From the NCBI GenBank assembly GCA_964596685.1, contig CAZQVA010000002.1, forward strand, positions 1-64,000: a DNA stretch of 64,000 nucleotides. Reading direction: 5' to 3'. This DNA is from CAZQVA01 sp964596685. Lineage in GTDB: Bacteria > Chlamydiota > Chlamydiia > Chlamydiales > VFKH01. The notes under the pieces are model-generated. The model was not told the origin of the DNA. It searched no databases and saw only the letters and a program-made list of their open reading frames with translations. This document shows, in pieces, positions 25,339-34,339 of this stretch. Position numbers and translations under genes: made by a program. Within the stretch, counting starts at the first letter, position 1. Each line of letters begins with the position of its first letter.

Positions 25339-25970
25339 CGGCAGTGACAGCTCGTGCAGCATTGAGAAGCCACGCTTACGAAACGCTCTTCCACATTTTT
25401 CCAGTTAATCACTTGCCAGATCGCTTTCACATAATCAGCACGTGCGTTTTTGTATTGAGGATAGTAGGCGTGTTCCCATACATCGATGCCAAGGAGAGGA
25501 TGGATGCCTTGTGTGATTAATGCATCTTGGTTAGGACATGTGATGAGATTCAATTGACGTTGTGCTTTATTCCATCCTAGCCACACCCATCCAGATCCCT
25601 GAACAGAAATTGCTAATGCGCTCATTTTTTCAATCAAGCTATCCATGCTGCCAAAATCCATTTCAATGGCATCCATAAGGTAACCAGATGGAGGTGTACC
25701 ACCGCCTTGGTCTTTTGGGGCTAAGTTAGTCCAAAAAATAGAGTGGTTGATATGTCCACCACCGTTGAAGCGAATGGCTCCTTCTAGAGCAAGCATTGTC
25801 GGGAGGTCTTGATTTTTTTCAGCTAATGCAAACTTTTCAAGTGCCGCATTCAAATTATTGACATAGGCTTGATGGTGTTTTGTGTGGTGCAAACGCATGA
25901 TTTCTGCGCTGATAACAGGTTCAAGTGCCTCATATGCATAAGGCAAAGCTGGTAATTCAAAAGCAGCCAT
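25335..25970 (-). CDS. sodA: Mn-type superoxide dismutase
   Basis: The 211-residue protein of the Fe/Mn SOD family has the metal ligands His in HHTKHHQAYVNNL, His in GGHINHSIFW, and Asp/His in DVWEHAYY. The GGHINHS context and GSGWVWLG favour manganese. It removes superoxide in the cytoplasm. A GAGGAGAAG ribosome site precedes the ATG. The last residues SQCCTSCHCR are unusually cysteine-rich and extend past the usual SOD end. It leads the run into kbl, sufB and sufC, linking oxidative defence to Fe-S assembly. Confidence 0.95.
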   Translation of the reverse strand: MAAFELPALPYAYEALEPVISAEIMRLHHTKHHQAYVNNLNAALEKFALAEKNQDLPTMLALEGAIRFNGGGHINHSIFWTNLAPKDQGGGTPPSGYLMDAIEMDFGSMDSLIEKMSALAISVQGSGWVWLGWNKAQRQLNLITCPNQDALITQGIHPLLGIDVWEHAYYPQYKNARADYVKAIWQVINWKNVEERFVSVASQCCTSCHCR

Positions 25971-26044
25971 ATCTTCTCCTCGATTGTTTTTTCGTGAATA
26001 CTATTATTGTGCCTTAAAAAAGCAATCTTTTCAAATCCCATGTG

Positions 26045-26200
26045 GACTTTAGACAAAATCTAACATTTTTACTAAGATAGCTCTAGAGCGCCTTTAAGGT
26101 GGCGCATCATCTCGAATAGCTGGGGCTATGTTTGATGACACCCTACCTCAAATCCACCCTGGAGCGGTCGCTCTAAAAATGTTAGATGTTGTCTAGAGTC
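26045..26200. repeat. MITE-like inverted-repeat element, family B
   Basis: The 156-bp element has 27-base terminal inverted repeats (26045-26071 against 26174-26200) with two mismatches. The left end begins GACTTTAGACAAAATCTAAC. Its left half matches 9328-9374. It occupies most of the 291-base divergent gap between sodA and the antiporter gene. Confidence 0.8.
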
Positions 26201-26224
26201 TAATAAAAAAACCTCTTTTCGCCG

Positions 26225-26253
26225 TTGACAATCAATTTAAAGTATTCTATTGT
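26225..26253 (+). promoter_or_regulatory. Promoter for the antiporter gene
   Basis: A consensus TTGACA (26225-26230) lies 17 bases before TATTGT (26248-26253). The first ATG of the antiporter is only 8 bases downstream, so transcription may begin at or next to the start codon. Confidence 0.55.
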
Positions 26254-26261
26254 CCCCACCT

Positions 26262-27515
26262 ATGGAAGTCCACGATCTCTTTCTCTATCTAGCACTACTG
26301 TTCATCTCTGCACGTATTTGTTCAGAAATCGCTAACCGCTTTAATATACCTTCGGTTATCGGGGAGTTGGCAGCAGGGTTTATTTTGGGTCCGTCATTAT
26401 TAAATCTTGTTTCCCCAGATCAAACGCTGCAACTTTTGGCACAGATTGGGATTATTCTACTTCTCTTTGAAGTAGGGATGGACACTGATATTTATCGCCT
26501 TGCAAAAGCTGGCTCCAAGCCGGTTGTCGTGGCACTTGTGGGCTTTTTTGTCCCCTTGATTTTGGGGTTTGGAGTCGCTTATTGGGGTTTTGATGCTCCC
26601 TTGTTGACGAGTTTATTCATTGGAGGCACCTTAACTGCAACAAGCATTGGGATTACTGTACGCGTATTGACTGATTTAAGACGACGCAGCTCGGATGAAG
26701 CACAGATTGTCATTGGGGCGGCTGTTCTAGATGATATTTTAGGGGTTTTAGCGCTTGCTTTTCTCTATCAATTTTCAGTACAGGGGAATATCTCAGTTAT
26801 TTCTCTTTTAAGTGTCACGCTATATATCGTTCTTTTTATGGCACTTGCACCTCTTGTGGGCAAATGCGTAGCCACGATTATCGATCGATTTGATCAAAAA
26901 AGCACCTCTCCAGGTCTTTTGTTAACGATGATTTTAAGTTTGATTTTTCTCTTTAGCTATCTTGCGCACATCGTAGGGGCCCCTGAAATTATGGGGGGAT
27001 TCGCAGCAGGTATTGCTCTTGGTCATCGTTTTCGTGTTAGGATATCTAAAGACCTGCGATTGCCCTTTACGGGTATGTTGAATAGCCTGATGAGAGAAGC
27101 GCCTGATTTGGCTCATCGGACGGAAGAACAGATGCGTCCGTTGATTCGCACTTTTACACCACTTTTTTTCGTGATGGTAGGAGTTTCACTCAATCTGCGA
27201 GAAGTGGAATGGGGGCATGCGACCATTTGGTTAGCCTTTACCATGCTTTTTATTATCGCTATGGCGGGCAAAGCAGTATCAGGCTTTTGTATCAAAGAAC
27301 CTTCAGCTAAACAGATGGCGATTGGTCTATCGATGATTCCGCGCGGGGAAGTAGGGTTGATCTTTGCAAAACTCGGCTTTAGCAATGCACTGCTTAATAA
27401 AACGTGGTATGCCGCTCTACTTTTGGTGGTCGCCTTAACGACGGTATTACCACCTTTTCTTCTCAGGTGGTATTACCGACGATATTTCCCCGCTGTAGCA
27501 GAAGAAAAGAATTAA
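26262..27515 (+). CDS. Cation:proton antiporter (CPA2 / KefB type)
   Basis: From the ATG at 26262 the protein has 417 residues. A TTG four codons upstream lies in the promoter -10 area and is unlikely as start. About 12 membrane helices are present, with the CPA2 signatures NIPSVIGELAAGFILGPSLL, LLLFEVGMDTD, and GAAVLDDILGVLALAFLY, whose paired Asp residues bind the ion, and MIPRGEVGLIFAKLG near the end. It would exchange Na+ or K+ for H+ across the inner membrane. It lacks a C-terminal TrkA-N domain. No ribosome site is visible. The 3' end overlaps the next, convergent gene by 4 bases. Confidence 0.9.
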   Translation: MEVHDLFLYLALLFISARICSEIANRFNIPSVIGELAAGFILGPSLLNLVSPDQTLQLLAQIGIILLLFEVGMDTDIYRLAKAGSKPVVVALVGFFVPLILGFGVAYWGFDAPLLTSLFIGGTLTATSIGITVRVLTDLRRRSSDEAQIVIGAAVLDDILGVLALAFLYQFSVQGNISVISLLSVTLYIVLFMALAPLVGKCVATIIDRFDQKSTSPGLLLTMILSLIFLFSYLAHIVGAPEIMGGFAAGIALGHRFRVRISKDLRLPFTGMLNSLMREAPDLAHRTEEQMRPLIRTFTPLFFVMVGVSLNLREVEWGHATIWLAFTMLFIIAMAGKAVSGFCIKEPSAKQMAIGLSMIPRGEVGLIFAKLGFSNALLNKTWYAALLLVVALTTVLPPFLLRWYYRRYFPAVAEEKN

Positions 27516-28489
27516 AATGCCTCGTTTGCTACATCTTGAGTTTTTTCTACCGTGTCTTTAAAGCGCTCAATGGTCACTTTCATTTGAACCGTGGGGTCAA
27601 TTGTGCCAATATTATCATTTGATTCAGGCATAACTCCGCTCTCTAATGGTTCACCATTCGAAAAAAGAATGGTTTTTTTCGCCTTGTCATATTTGAATGT
27701 TAGTTCACCGGTAATACATATTGGGATTGGAGTTACCTCTGCATCGATATCCTGGCTATTGCATGCAAAATACCGCTTATGTATGACAGAGAGGGAGTCA
27801 GAAGAAAATTTAATCTCAATTGGTGATTTTATAGGCATGTCGGCAAGCCTAAGATTTTTGTTTAGCAATGCGTCCTGCTGGATAGGTACTGTGAAGTCAG
27901 CTATTCCAGCTTGAGAGAGCCAGCCACGTAGAAAATACCTAGAGTCTTCACCAAGATAGAAAGCTAAATTTCCATCAACTTCTCTAGCATGATTTTTTTT
28001 ATCCAGTTCGGAGATTGGTTGGGGCAAGGAACGGGAAAAACCTAGTTTATTTGTAATCTTAAATGCTGTGCGCGGAATATCCACATCTGTTTCTGCAGTA
28101 GGATAGGCCCATCCGTACACATCGTCACATCCAGGATACTGCAAGAAAGAATCTCGAAAGTATTCTGGTGTTTTACTGCAAATAGTGGGCTGCTTTAGTT
28201 GAGGTTCTTTCCAAGCTTCTTGAGCTGTTGCAATTAACTCTTCAACGGTTTTCTCGAACTCTTTTTGAGCAGCATTCTCTGTGGGCGTAGCGTCCATTAT
28301 AGGGTGGATAACTGCGGCTTTAAAAAAACAGCTTCTTATGCCTGAAACAAGGAAAGAAAAGAGATGATTAAAAGCTTTTGCCAATGAGATAAAGGCCTGT
28401 TTAATGCTATTAGCCATTTGTGCAACGACGCTTTTAACATGCTCAGGTGGCTTATTGCTTGATCGATTTACAGGAGGAATATTTGACAT
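27512..28489 (-). CDS. Unrecognised protein with hydrophobic N-terminal segment
   Basis: The 325-residue protein begins with a Ser/Asn/Pro-rich stretch (MSNIPPVNRSSNKPP). A hydrophobic segment follows at about residues 40-60, then a soluble domain rich in beta-type sequence with DVYGWAYP and YLGEDSRYFLRGWL. I do not recognise the family. The gene lies 2 bases downstream of htpX, so it is probably co-expressed with lemA and htpX. The polar N-terminus plus a hydrophobic segment is compatible with a type III secreted protein, but nothing in the sequence proves this. Confidence 0.7.
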   Translation of the reverse strand: MSNIPPVNRSSNKPPEHVKSVVAQMANSIKQAFISLAKAFNHLFSFLVSGIRSCFFKAAVIHPIMDATPTENAAQKEFEKTVEELIATAQEAWKEPQLKQPTICSKTPEYFRDSFLQYPGCDDVYGWAYPTAETDVDIPRTAFKITNKLGFSRSLPQPISELDKKNHAREVDGNLAFYLGEDSRYFLRGWLSQAGIADFTVPIQQDALLNKNLRLADMPIKSPIEIKFSSDSLSVIHKRYFACNSQDIDAEVTPIPICITGELTFKYDKAKKTILFSNGEPLESGVMPESNDNIGTIDPTVQMKVTIERFKDTVEKTQDVANEAF

Positions 28490-28491
28490 AA

Positions 28492-29475
28492 TTACCTTTT
28501 AATTGAGCCCTCAAGAACGGCGATGCGTTTTTCAAGAGGGGGGTGAGTGCCGAAAAGGGAGTCGATGAAGGTGCGATCATCGAAATAGAGGTGAGCATAG
28601 GCAAAGCTAGAGCGGGGGAGATCTTTGTCGGTAGCGGCAGCAATTTTGTGTAGTGCACCGATAAGGCCTGCAGGGTTGCGTGTAAATTGTACGGCGCTAG
28701 CATCGGCAAGATATTCACGTTCCTTGCTGATCATGCTTTTGAGGATAGAACCCGCGATCCAGGTGATACTACCGGCAACGATAAAGATGAGCCCCATAAG
28801 AGCTATTAGTTGGCCGCTGTTTTGGCCGCCACCGCTGTTGCTATTGCCGCTTGAGCGAGATCCTGCGCCTGCCCAAAAAGAACCTTCCAAAAGGCGTAGG
28901 CCGATATAAAGAATAATAAAAAAACCCATGACCATGGCAGCCAAACTTGTGCCAACGCGCATATCATTATTAGAGATATGGCCCAGTTCATGGGCGAGAA
29001 CTCCTTGAATTTCATCGCGATTGAGACGTTCAAGGGCTCCTTGTGTTATGGCAACGGCCGCCTTATCGCGAGTAAGGCCCGCTGCAAAGGCATTGATCTG
29101 TTTGCAGGGGATGATAAAAATGGCAGGTTGAGGGATTTGAGAGGCAATACAGAGTTCCTCGACAATGTTTAGTAGTTGTTTTTCCTGAAAATTGGTGGTG
29201 TTGGCGCGTACAGGACGCCCACCCACCGCTTGTGCAACAGCACTGCCTCCATAGAGAGAATAGGAGAAGTACTGATAACCTGTCGTCAGAAATGTGATAC
29301 CAAGGAAAGCAAGCCCAAAGTAAGGATAGGGTGGGTTGTAGTTGGCGCCAGCGAAGTAGCGCAGCGCCCATTCCGCCCCAGCAGCAATGCATAGAGTCAT
29401 CGCAACAAAGAGGACTAGAAAAAACGCCGTGCGTTGCCGCGCTGTGCGCTGTGCTTCCCAGTGATTGACTGCCAT
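28492..29475 (-). CDS. htpX: HtpX-like M48 membrane metalloprotease
   Basis: The 327-residue protein has two N-terminal membrane helices (about 17-38 and 50-70). The zinc motif HELGH in GVLAHELGHISNND is near residue 165, two more helices follow (about 178-200 and 225-248), and the third ligand region is EREYLADASAVQFTRNP. The fold is that of HtpX, an inner-membrane protease for misfolded membrane proteins. It follows lemA by 3 bases; LemA and M48 proteases are paired in many bacteria. A glycine/serine-rich loop (SGNSNSGGGQNSG) separates the helices. Confidence 0.93.
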   Translation of the reverse strand: MAVNHWEAQRTARQRTAFFLVLFVAMTLCIAAGAEWALRYFAGANYNPPYPYFGLAFLGITFLTTGYQYFSYSLYGGSAVAQAVGGRPVRANTTNFQEKQLLNIVEELCIASQIPQPAIFIIPCKQINAFAAGLTRDKAAVAITQGALERLNRDEIQGVLAHELGHISNNDMRVGTSLAAMVMGFFIILYIGLRLLEGSFWAGAGSRSSGNSNSGGGQNSGQLIALMGLIFIVAGSITWIAGSILKSMISKEREYLADASAVQFTRNPAGLIGALHKIAAATDKDLPRSSFAYAHLYFDDRTFIDSLFGTHPPLEKRIAVLEGSIKR

Positions 29476-29478
29476 AGA

Positions 29479-30069
29479 TTAGAATTTCACCTTGACAGCA
29501 TCTTTTGCCGCTGCTTCTTTGACTTCAAAGAGTTCTGAAGCTTTGTGTCCGAATGTTGTAGCGACTAAGTTAGTGGGAAATTGCTGTTGACTTGTGTTGT
29601 AGAGCAAAACACTGTCATTATAGGCCTGTCTTGCAAATGAAACTTTGTTTTCTGTAGATGTTAATTCTTCCTGCAATTGCTGCATGTTTTGGCTGGCTTT
29701 TAGGTCAGGATAATTTTCGGCTAATGCAAAAATCTGCCCTAGGCCACCTTTTAGCGCGCCTTCTGCAGCGACAAGTTCTTTAATAGAGCTTTCTGTAGGG
29801 CCACCTTGTGACTTTAGTGCACTTAAGGCTGCACTCGCTTGATTGCGCGCCTGAATAACGGCTTCCAATGTGCCGCGCTCATATTGCATATAGCCTTTTA
29901 CCGATTCGACTAAATTAGGGATCAGATCATAGCGACGTTGCAATTGTACGTCGATTTGGCTCCAACTATTTTGCACTTGATTGCGCAGCGTAATTAAGCG
30001 GTTATAAGTTCCCCATAGCCATAGGAGAATTAGGACGATGATGACACCGACAATAAGTAATACGCTCAT
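29479..30069 (-). CDS. lemA: LemA family protein
   Basis: The 196-residue protein has one N-terminal membrane helix (about 3-20) and a helical-bundle domain. The family signature is IDVQLQRRYDLIPNLVESVKG near residues 42-62, followed by LEAVIQARNQA. The N-terminus faces outside and the helical domain is expected in the periplasm or extracytoplasm. Biochemical function is unknown in the family, but it is commonly paired with HtpX-like proteases, as here. Confidence 0.93.
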   Translation of the reverse strand: MSVLLIVGVIIVLILLWLWGTYNRLITLRNQVQNSWSQIDVQLQRRYDLIPNLVESVKGYMQYERGTLEAVIQARNQASAALSALKSQGGPTESSIKELVAAEGALKGGLGQIFALAENYPDLKASQNMQQLQEELTSTENKVSFARQAYNDSVLLYNTSQQQFPTNLVATTFGHKASELFEVKEAAAKDAVKVKF

Positions 30070-30132
30070 GATACCTCCCGTTTTTTAACGTTATAGTTTT
30101 CATTATACGATGTTAACTTATTTTATGCACAT

Positions 30133-31815
30133 TTAAGAGGATGGAGGCTCTAGGCGCGATGGCGTTGCCTTATAGGCGGTATTTAGATGGGTGTTGAGGT
30201 GAGAGTTGAATTTTGTAAAATCAAGGTATTTAAGAGTGTTATAGAGAATGCTGCGTGCGCGGGACTTCATAACTAGGCGTTTGGAAAGCATGAGGGCGCG
30301 ACCGATAAATAAACCAGTCAAGCGGTTTTGTGGTACATTATCGAGAAGGGCATCTTTGATGGTGGTACAAGCAGCACGATCGATCGCTTCTTTGCAGATG
30401 TTGGCAGTAAGGATGTCACCACTTTTGGCGAAGTGGGCTTCAAGTGATTTTTGTATGAATGAGTAGACGCCTTCAATGAAGGCCTGTTTGTAATGCAAAC
30501 ACCCCAAAGAGGTTGTGGGGGCTTCTTTCATGCTCGCACTGACGGCATCCGTTGCTTTGTCAATAAGTGTTTCCCAAAATGTACGTGATAGAGTCTCTGT
30601 AATAGGATAGTAGAGGCCAATTGGTTGAGGTTTTTTTTTCAGATCGTCGAACGATTGTATGCCATTTTTAAATTGAGCTTTGATACGTCCGCCAATCATC
30701 CCTGTAAATAGATCAGGGGAAAGGATGTTCCAGCCTTCATTTTGTTGATAGAAAGAACTATCTTTTGAGTGAGTGATTCCAAGGAAGACATCGGAATATT
30801 TTTGGGATAGTTCCATGATGGCAAGACTGCGTGTGCTTTCTTCTGAGGCGCTTTTAGCTATGTTCTGATAGTTGGTGTACAAGAAGTGTTGAGGCCATTT
30901 TTTAGGATTTCCTTCCTCATTATTGCGGCGTAAGGCCTCCAAAAAGCCAACGAATTCAGGAGAGATTTCTTGTCCAATTGTAGGTGTGCCACAGAAAAGA
31001 GATGTAACAGTATGTGTTCCTTCATTAGGGTAAGAGAGCTGTTTTTGTGTATTGACACAGGGGATATTTGCTACGAGAAGATGTGAGTCGTATGAGGTTT
31101 TTTTCCCAAGAAATAAGGACGCTACATTTTGGCGCATTTTCCCAAGGGAACTTAAGCTTTGAAGTTCACGTTTGGGGTGGAGAATAAATAGGGCCCATTT
31201 TTTAGCATGGTAATAGAAGGCGGTCTCTTTATAGCAAGCCTTAAATAGACGACGTGTGTCTTTCTGAGGGTCGTTAGTTTGGGTTTTTAAATGGTCCGGT
31301 AATACAGTATTTAATGTTTCTCCCAGTGCATCATACCCCTTTGTCGTGCCATTCAAGTAGATTGCCGCACATAGATCTTGAGTAAAGCGTTGATCATTTC
31401 CTGTAAGGCGAGTGCTTAGAATTTGTCTCAGCAATGTAATGATGGCAGAATATTGCTGGTGGAGTTCTTTGTAAGTTTCTTTGAGGGGAGCATTTAAGAG
31501 GGTTTTAAGGCTAGTAGCTTGTTCCGAAAGATCATTATAATCGTCAGAAACTGCTTTAAGAGCTGCAAATTTTTCCTGATAAAGAGTTATTTTTGCTTCT
31601 TTTAGCTTGGGAGAGAAAGGGTTAGTTGTGGTATGGCAGCTCAGTAAACAGATGATTTTTGTGGATAAGTTGATCAAAAGACGTATTGGTGCAGTAAGTG
31701 TCTTTAAAGCGCGCAAAGCCACTGAAGATGTCATTATGGAGGTGCTTGTGGGCTCGTTTGGCAATGAAGATGCCTTTTTAAGCTCTGGTGGGGCTGTGTG
31801 GTGAAGAGGGTTCAT
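30133..31815 (-). CDS. Large unrecognised protein (560 residues)
   Basis: The N-terminal 45 residues are rich in Pro, Ser and Thr, then a hydrophobic segment at about 40-60 (LTAPIRLLINLSTKIICLLS). A long helical region (70-150) and a soluble remainder with no motif I recognise follow. The C-terminus is Ser/Pro-rich. The gene sits 7 bases after sufS and 63 before lemA on the same strand. It shares its overall plan (polar N-terminus, one hydrophobic patch, unknown domain) with the protein at 27512-28489, though I see no clear sequence identity. A secreted or membrane-associated lineage-specific protein is the best guess. Confidence 0.7.
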   Translation of the reverse strand: MNPLHHTAPPELKKASSLPNEPTSTSIMTSSVALRALKTLTAPIRLLINLSTKIICLLSCHTTTNPFSPKLKEAKITLYQEKFAALKAVSDDYNDLSEQATSLKTLLNAPLKETYKELHQQYSAIITLLRQILSTRLTGNDQRFTQDLCAAIYLNGTTKGYDALGETLNTVLPDHLKTQTNDPQKDTRRLFKACYKETAFYYHAKKWALFILHPKRELQSLSSLGKMRQNVASLFLGKKTSYDSHLLVANIPCVNTQKQLSYPNEGTHTVTSLFCGTPTIGQEISPEFVGFLEALRRNNEEGNPKKWPQHFLYTNYQNIAKSASEESTRSLAIMELSQKYSDVFLGITHSKDSSFYQQNEGWNILSPDLFTGMIGGRIKAQFKNGIQSFDDLKKKPQPIGLYYPITETLSRTFWETLIDKATDAVSASMKEAPTTSLGCLHYKQAFIEGVYSFIQKSLEAHFAKSGDILTANICKEAIDRAACTTIKDALLDNVPQNRLTGLFIGRALMLSKRLVMKSRARSILYNTLKYLDFTKFNSHLNTHLNTAYKATPSRLEPPSS

Positions 31816-31821
31816 GGATGT

Positions 31822-33042
31822 TTATAACCGTTTTAAGGTGTTTTCAAGGGCGTCGCTAAAAGCGTCAACCTCTTGAAGGGTGTTATAAAGACCGAGAGAA
31901 ACCCTGAGAAGAGAGTGTTGTGTTACACGCTTCATAGCGTGTTGCGAGCACAGATGACCGCTGCGAACAGCAATGCCTTTGAGATCTAACAAACAGGCAA
32001 CATCCATCGGATGAGCACCCTCAAACCAGAGGCTAACAAGTCCTGTATGAGAGTGTGGGAGAGCAGCAAAATGTACGCGCGGAATTTTGGTGAGATGATC
32101 CACTAAGCGCCTTAAAAGAGTGTCTTCATAATCAGAGATAGCAGATAAACCCCATTGCTGGAGATAATCGATCGCTGCGTGAAGTCCAACGGCACCTGCA
32201 CTATTAGGAGTACCTGCTTCAAACTTATAGGGAAGTTTGTTATAGGTGCTACTTTCTTTACCTACCAGATCAATCATATCACCACCGCCTTGGTAAGGCG
32301 GCATCACTTCGAGGAGATCTTTCTTGCCATAAAGTACTCCGATACCGGAAGGTCCATAGAGTTTGTGGCCTGAAAATGCAAAAAAATCCACATCAAGCGC
32401 TTGCACATCTACAGGAATGTGAGGTGCGCTTTGTGCGCCGTCTACAAGAAGTTTTCCCCCTTGAGCATGGACTAAATCTGCGATTTCTCTAATCGGTTGG
32501 ATTCCACCAAAGGTATTAGAGATATGGGCGAGAGAGACGAGTTTAACGGAATCATTTAAAAGCTCTTTTAAGTGATCTAAATCAATAATGCCGCCGTGAG
32601 TGCGGATCCATTGGATGGTAGCGCCCTTGCGCGCAGAGAGCCATTGCCATGGCACAATGTTAGAGTGATGTTCAATGTCGGAGAGGAGGATGCAATCGCC
32701 TTTATTGATAAAATAGTCACCAAAAGAAGCAGCAACAAGATTGATACTTTCGGTTGTTCCTTTTGTGAATATAATTTCCTCTGCATGAGCCGCATGGATG
32801 AATTCTTTAACGGCATCCCTTGCAGCATGATAACGGGCGGTGGCACGCGCTGATAATGAATGTAGAGCTCGATGTACTGCGCCGTATTCGTGACGGTAAA
32901 AATGGTCCATTGCTGAAAGTACAGACAGAGGCTTTAAGGTAGTAGCGGCTGAATCGAGATAGATAAGAGGGTGGTCGTTGATGATTTCGGCAAGGGCGGG
33001 AAAATCTTTGCGAGCGATATGTGGGTTAAAAGGCTGCATCAA
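31822..33042 (-). CDS. sufS: Cysteine desulfurase SufS
   Basis: The 406-residue PLP enzyme has IYLDSAATTLKP near residue 27, IEHHSNIVPWQ, the PLP lysine in FAFSGHKLYGPSGIG, and the active cysteine in VRSGHLCSQHAMKR near residue 360. The RSGxxC context identifies group II SufS rather than IscS. It takes sulfur from cysteine for delivery to SufB. Start and stop overlap sufD by 4 bases. No sufE or sufU acceptor is encoded next to it. Confidence 0.96.
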   Translation of the reverse strand: MMQPFNPHIARKDFPALAEIINDHPLIYLDSAATTLKPLSVLSAMDHFYRHEYGAVHRALHSLSARATARYHAARDAVKEFIHAAHAEEIIFTKGTTESINLVAASFGDYFINKGDCILLSDIEHHSNIVPWQWLSARKGATIQWIRTHGGIIDLDHLKELLNDSVKLVSLAHISNTFGGIQPIREIADLVHAQGGKLLVDGAQSAPHIPVDVQALDVDFFAFSGHKLYGPSGIGVLYGKKDLLEVMPPYQGGGDMIDLVGKESSTYNKLPYKFEAGTPNSAGAVGLHAAIDYLQQWGLSAISDYEDTLLRRLVDHLTKIPRVHFAALPHSHTGLVSLWFEGAHPMDVACLLDLKGIAVRSGHLCSQHAMKRVTQHSLLRVSLGLYNTLQEVDAFSDALENTLKRL

Positions 33043-34274
33043 AGTTGCTCAAGAATGTCTTGGTAAAATGCATCGGCTAGTAATTGAGCTGCCGTTTCTG
33101 CACTTAAACCGCGACTTTTAAGATAAAAGAGTTGTTCTTCGTCAAGTTGTCCAACAGTACAACCATGCGAGGCTTTTACGTCGTCTGCAAAAATTTGTAG
33201 TTCAGGTTGGCTGTAAGCAATTGCATAGGGAGATAAGAGGAGATTTTGGTTGAGTTGGTAGGCATTGGTCTTTTGAGCAATAGGGTCAACAAAGATTTTC
33301 CCAGAGAAACTACTGCGCGTAGTGTCATAAAGGGCACATTTAAAAAGTTGACGTGAAGTGCATCCAGGGTGGAGATGGTCGACTTTAACACTAAAGTGGG
33401 TTTGTTCTTTGTTTTTGAGTCGTGCAAGACCAAAAAGTTGTGTATCAGCACCTTCTTGCATTAGCTGAGAAGTGATTTCTTGGCGATGGAGTAATGAACC
33501 AGTCGATAAAGATACATATTTCCAGCTGCTATTTCTCTTCTGTTGTGCACAAATATGTTCCCATGAAAAAAGACGGTCGACATGTTCATGCCACCAATGG
33601 CATTCAGCGCGACTTTCTTCTTCTAAGTGAATGTCGAAAATAGGTAGGAAGAGACAGGATGCATCGGAAAGGTCGATGGTGCGCCATTTAAACGATACGA
33701 CAGACCGTTTTGCCAATGAGGTGATTAAGAGAGGGCAGACGAGTGCTGGTGTTCGACTGGTGATTAGGTTGAGGATGGCGATGGGGTGTTTTAATTCTAA
33801 CTCTGGAGGGATATATAGGAATAAACCTCCTTGCCAAGCGCTAAGCGCAAGTAGGCGAAAAAAAGACCGCTCAGTCGTTAAGGATTTTTTTAAAAGTGTC
33901 TCGACAAAAAGTTGGAAGGGATGGGCGTGTTGTAAATCGCACACTTCTATTTCTTCGAGGGCTCCTTGAGCACTTAACTCGGGCTGGAAATGGCCATCAA
34001 TAAAAACGAGAGTGCTCTCTTCACAACCCTTTTCAAAGAAGGCTTGGACTTGTTCTTTGGAGAGATGTTTAGAGGATGGAGTATATGAAAAAGCCTGCTG
34101 GTAAATGCGACCTAAAGGAACATTTGGTGAAGTGTTTTTTTGGGGAAGATCGCATTGGAGTAGTTGTTGCCATGCTTGTTCCCTCAAAGCAATCAGAGGA
34201 TCACGGGCATTCCTTAATGGTTGCTCAAGAGATTTTCCAAAGGGGGTAGAAGAAAGAGTATTATTAAGGACCAT
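33039..34274 (-). CDS. sufD: SufD scaffold partner
   Basis: The 411-residue protein is in the SufB/SufD family. The N-terminal half is divergent; the C-terminal half has the conserved ADDVKASHGCTVGQLDEEQL and FYLKSRGLSAETAAQLL, with the conserved histidine of SufD in ASHGCT. It pairs with SufB and SufC in the scaffold complex. It is the first gene of the leftward sufD-sufS pair, divergent from gspF. The sufB-sufC half of the system is about 8 kb downstream. Confidence 0.93.
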   Translation of the reverse strand: MVLNNTLSSTPFGKSLEQPLRNARDPLIALREQAWQQLLQCDLPQKNTSPNVPLGRIYQQAFSYTPSSKHLSKEQVQAFFEKGCEESTLVFIDGHFQPELSAQGALEEIEVCDLQHAHPFQLFVETLLKKSLTTERSFFRLLALSAWQGGLFLYIPPELELKHPIAILNLITSRTPALVCPLLITSLAKRSVVSFKWRTIDLSDASCLFLPIFDIHLEEESRAECHWWHEHVDRLFSWEHICAQQKRNSSWKYVSLSTGSLLHRQEITSQLMQEGADTQLFGLARLKNKEQTHFSVKVDHLHPGCTSRQLFKCALYDTTRSSFSGKIFVDPIAQKTNAYQLNQNLLLSPYAIAYSQPELQIFADDVKASHGCTVGQLDEEQLFYLKSRGLSAETAAQLLADAFYQDILEQL

Positions 34275-34339
34275 AGATAGTAGAGATCTTATTCAAAGAC
34301 GAGTATAGTTGGACAACCTCTAAAACTACAAGCTTCGTC

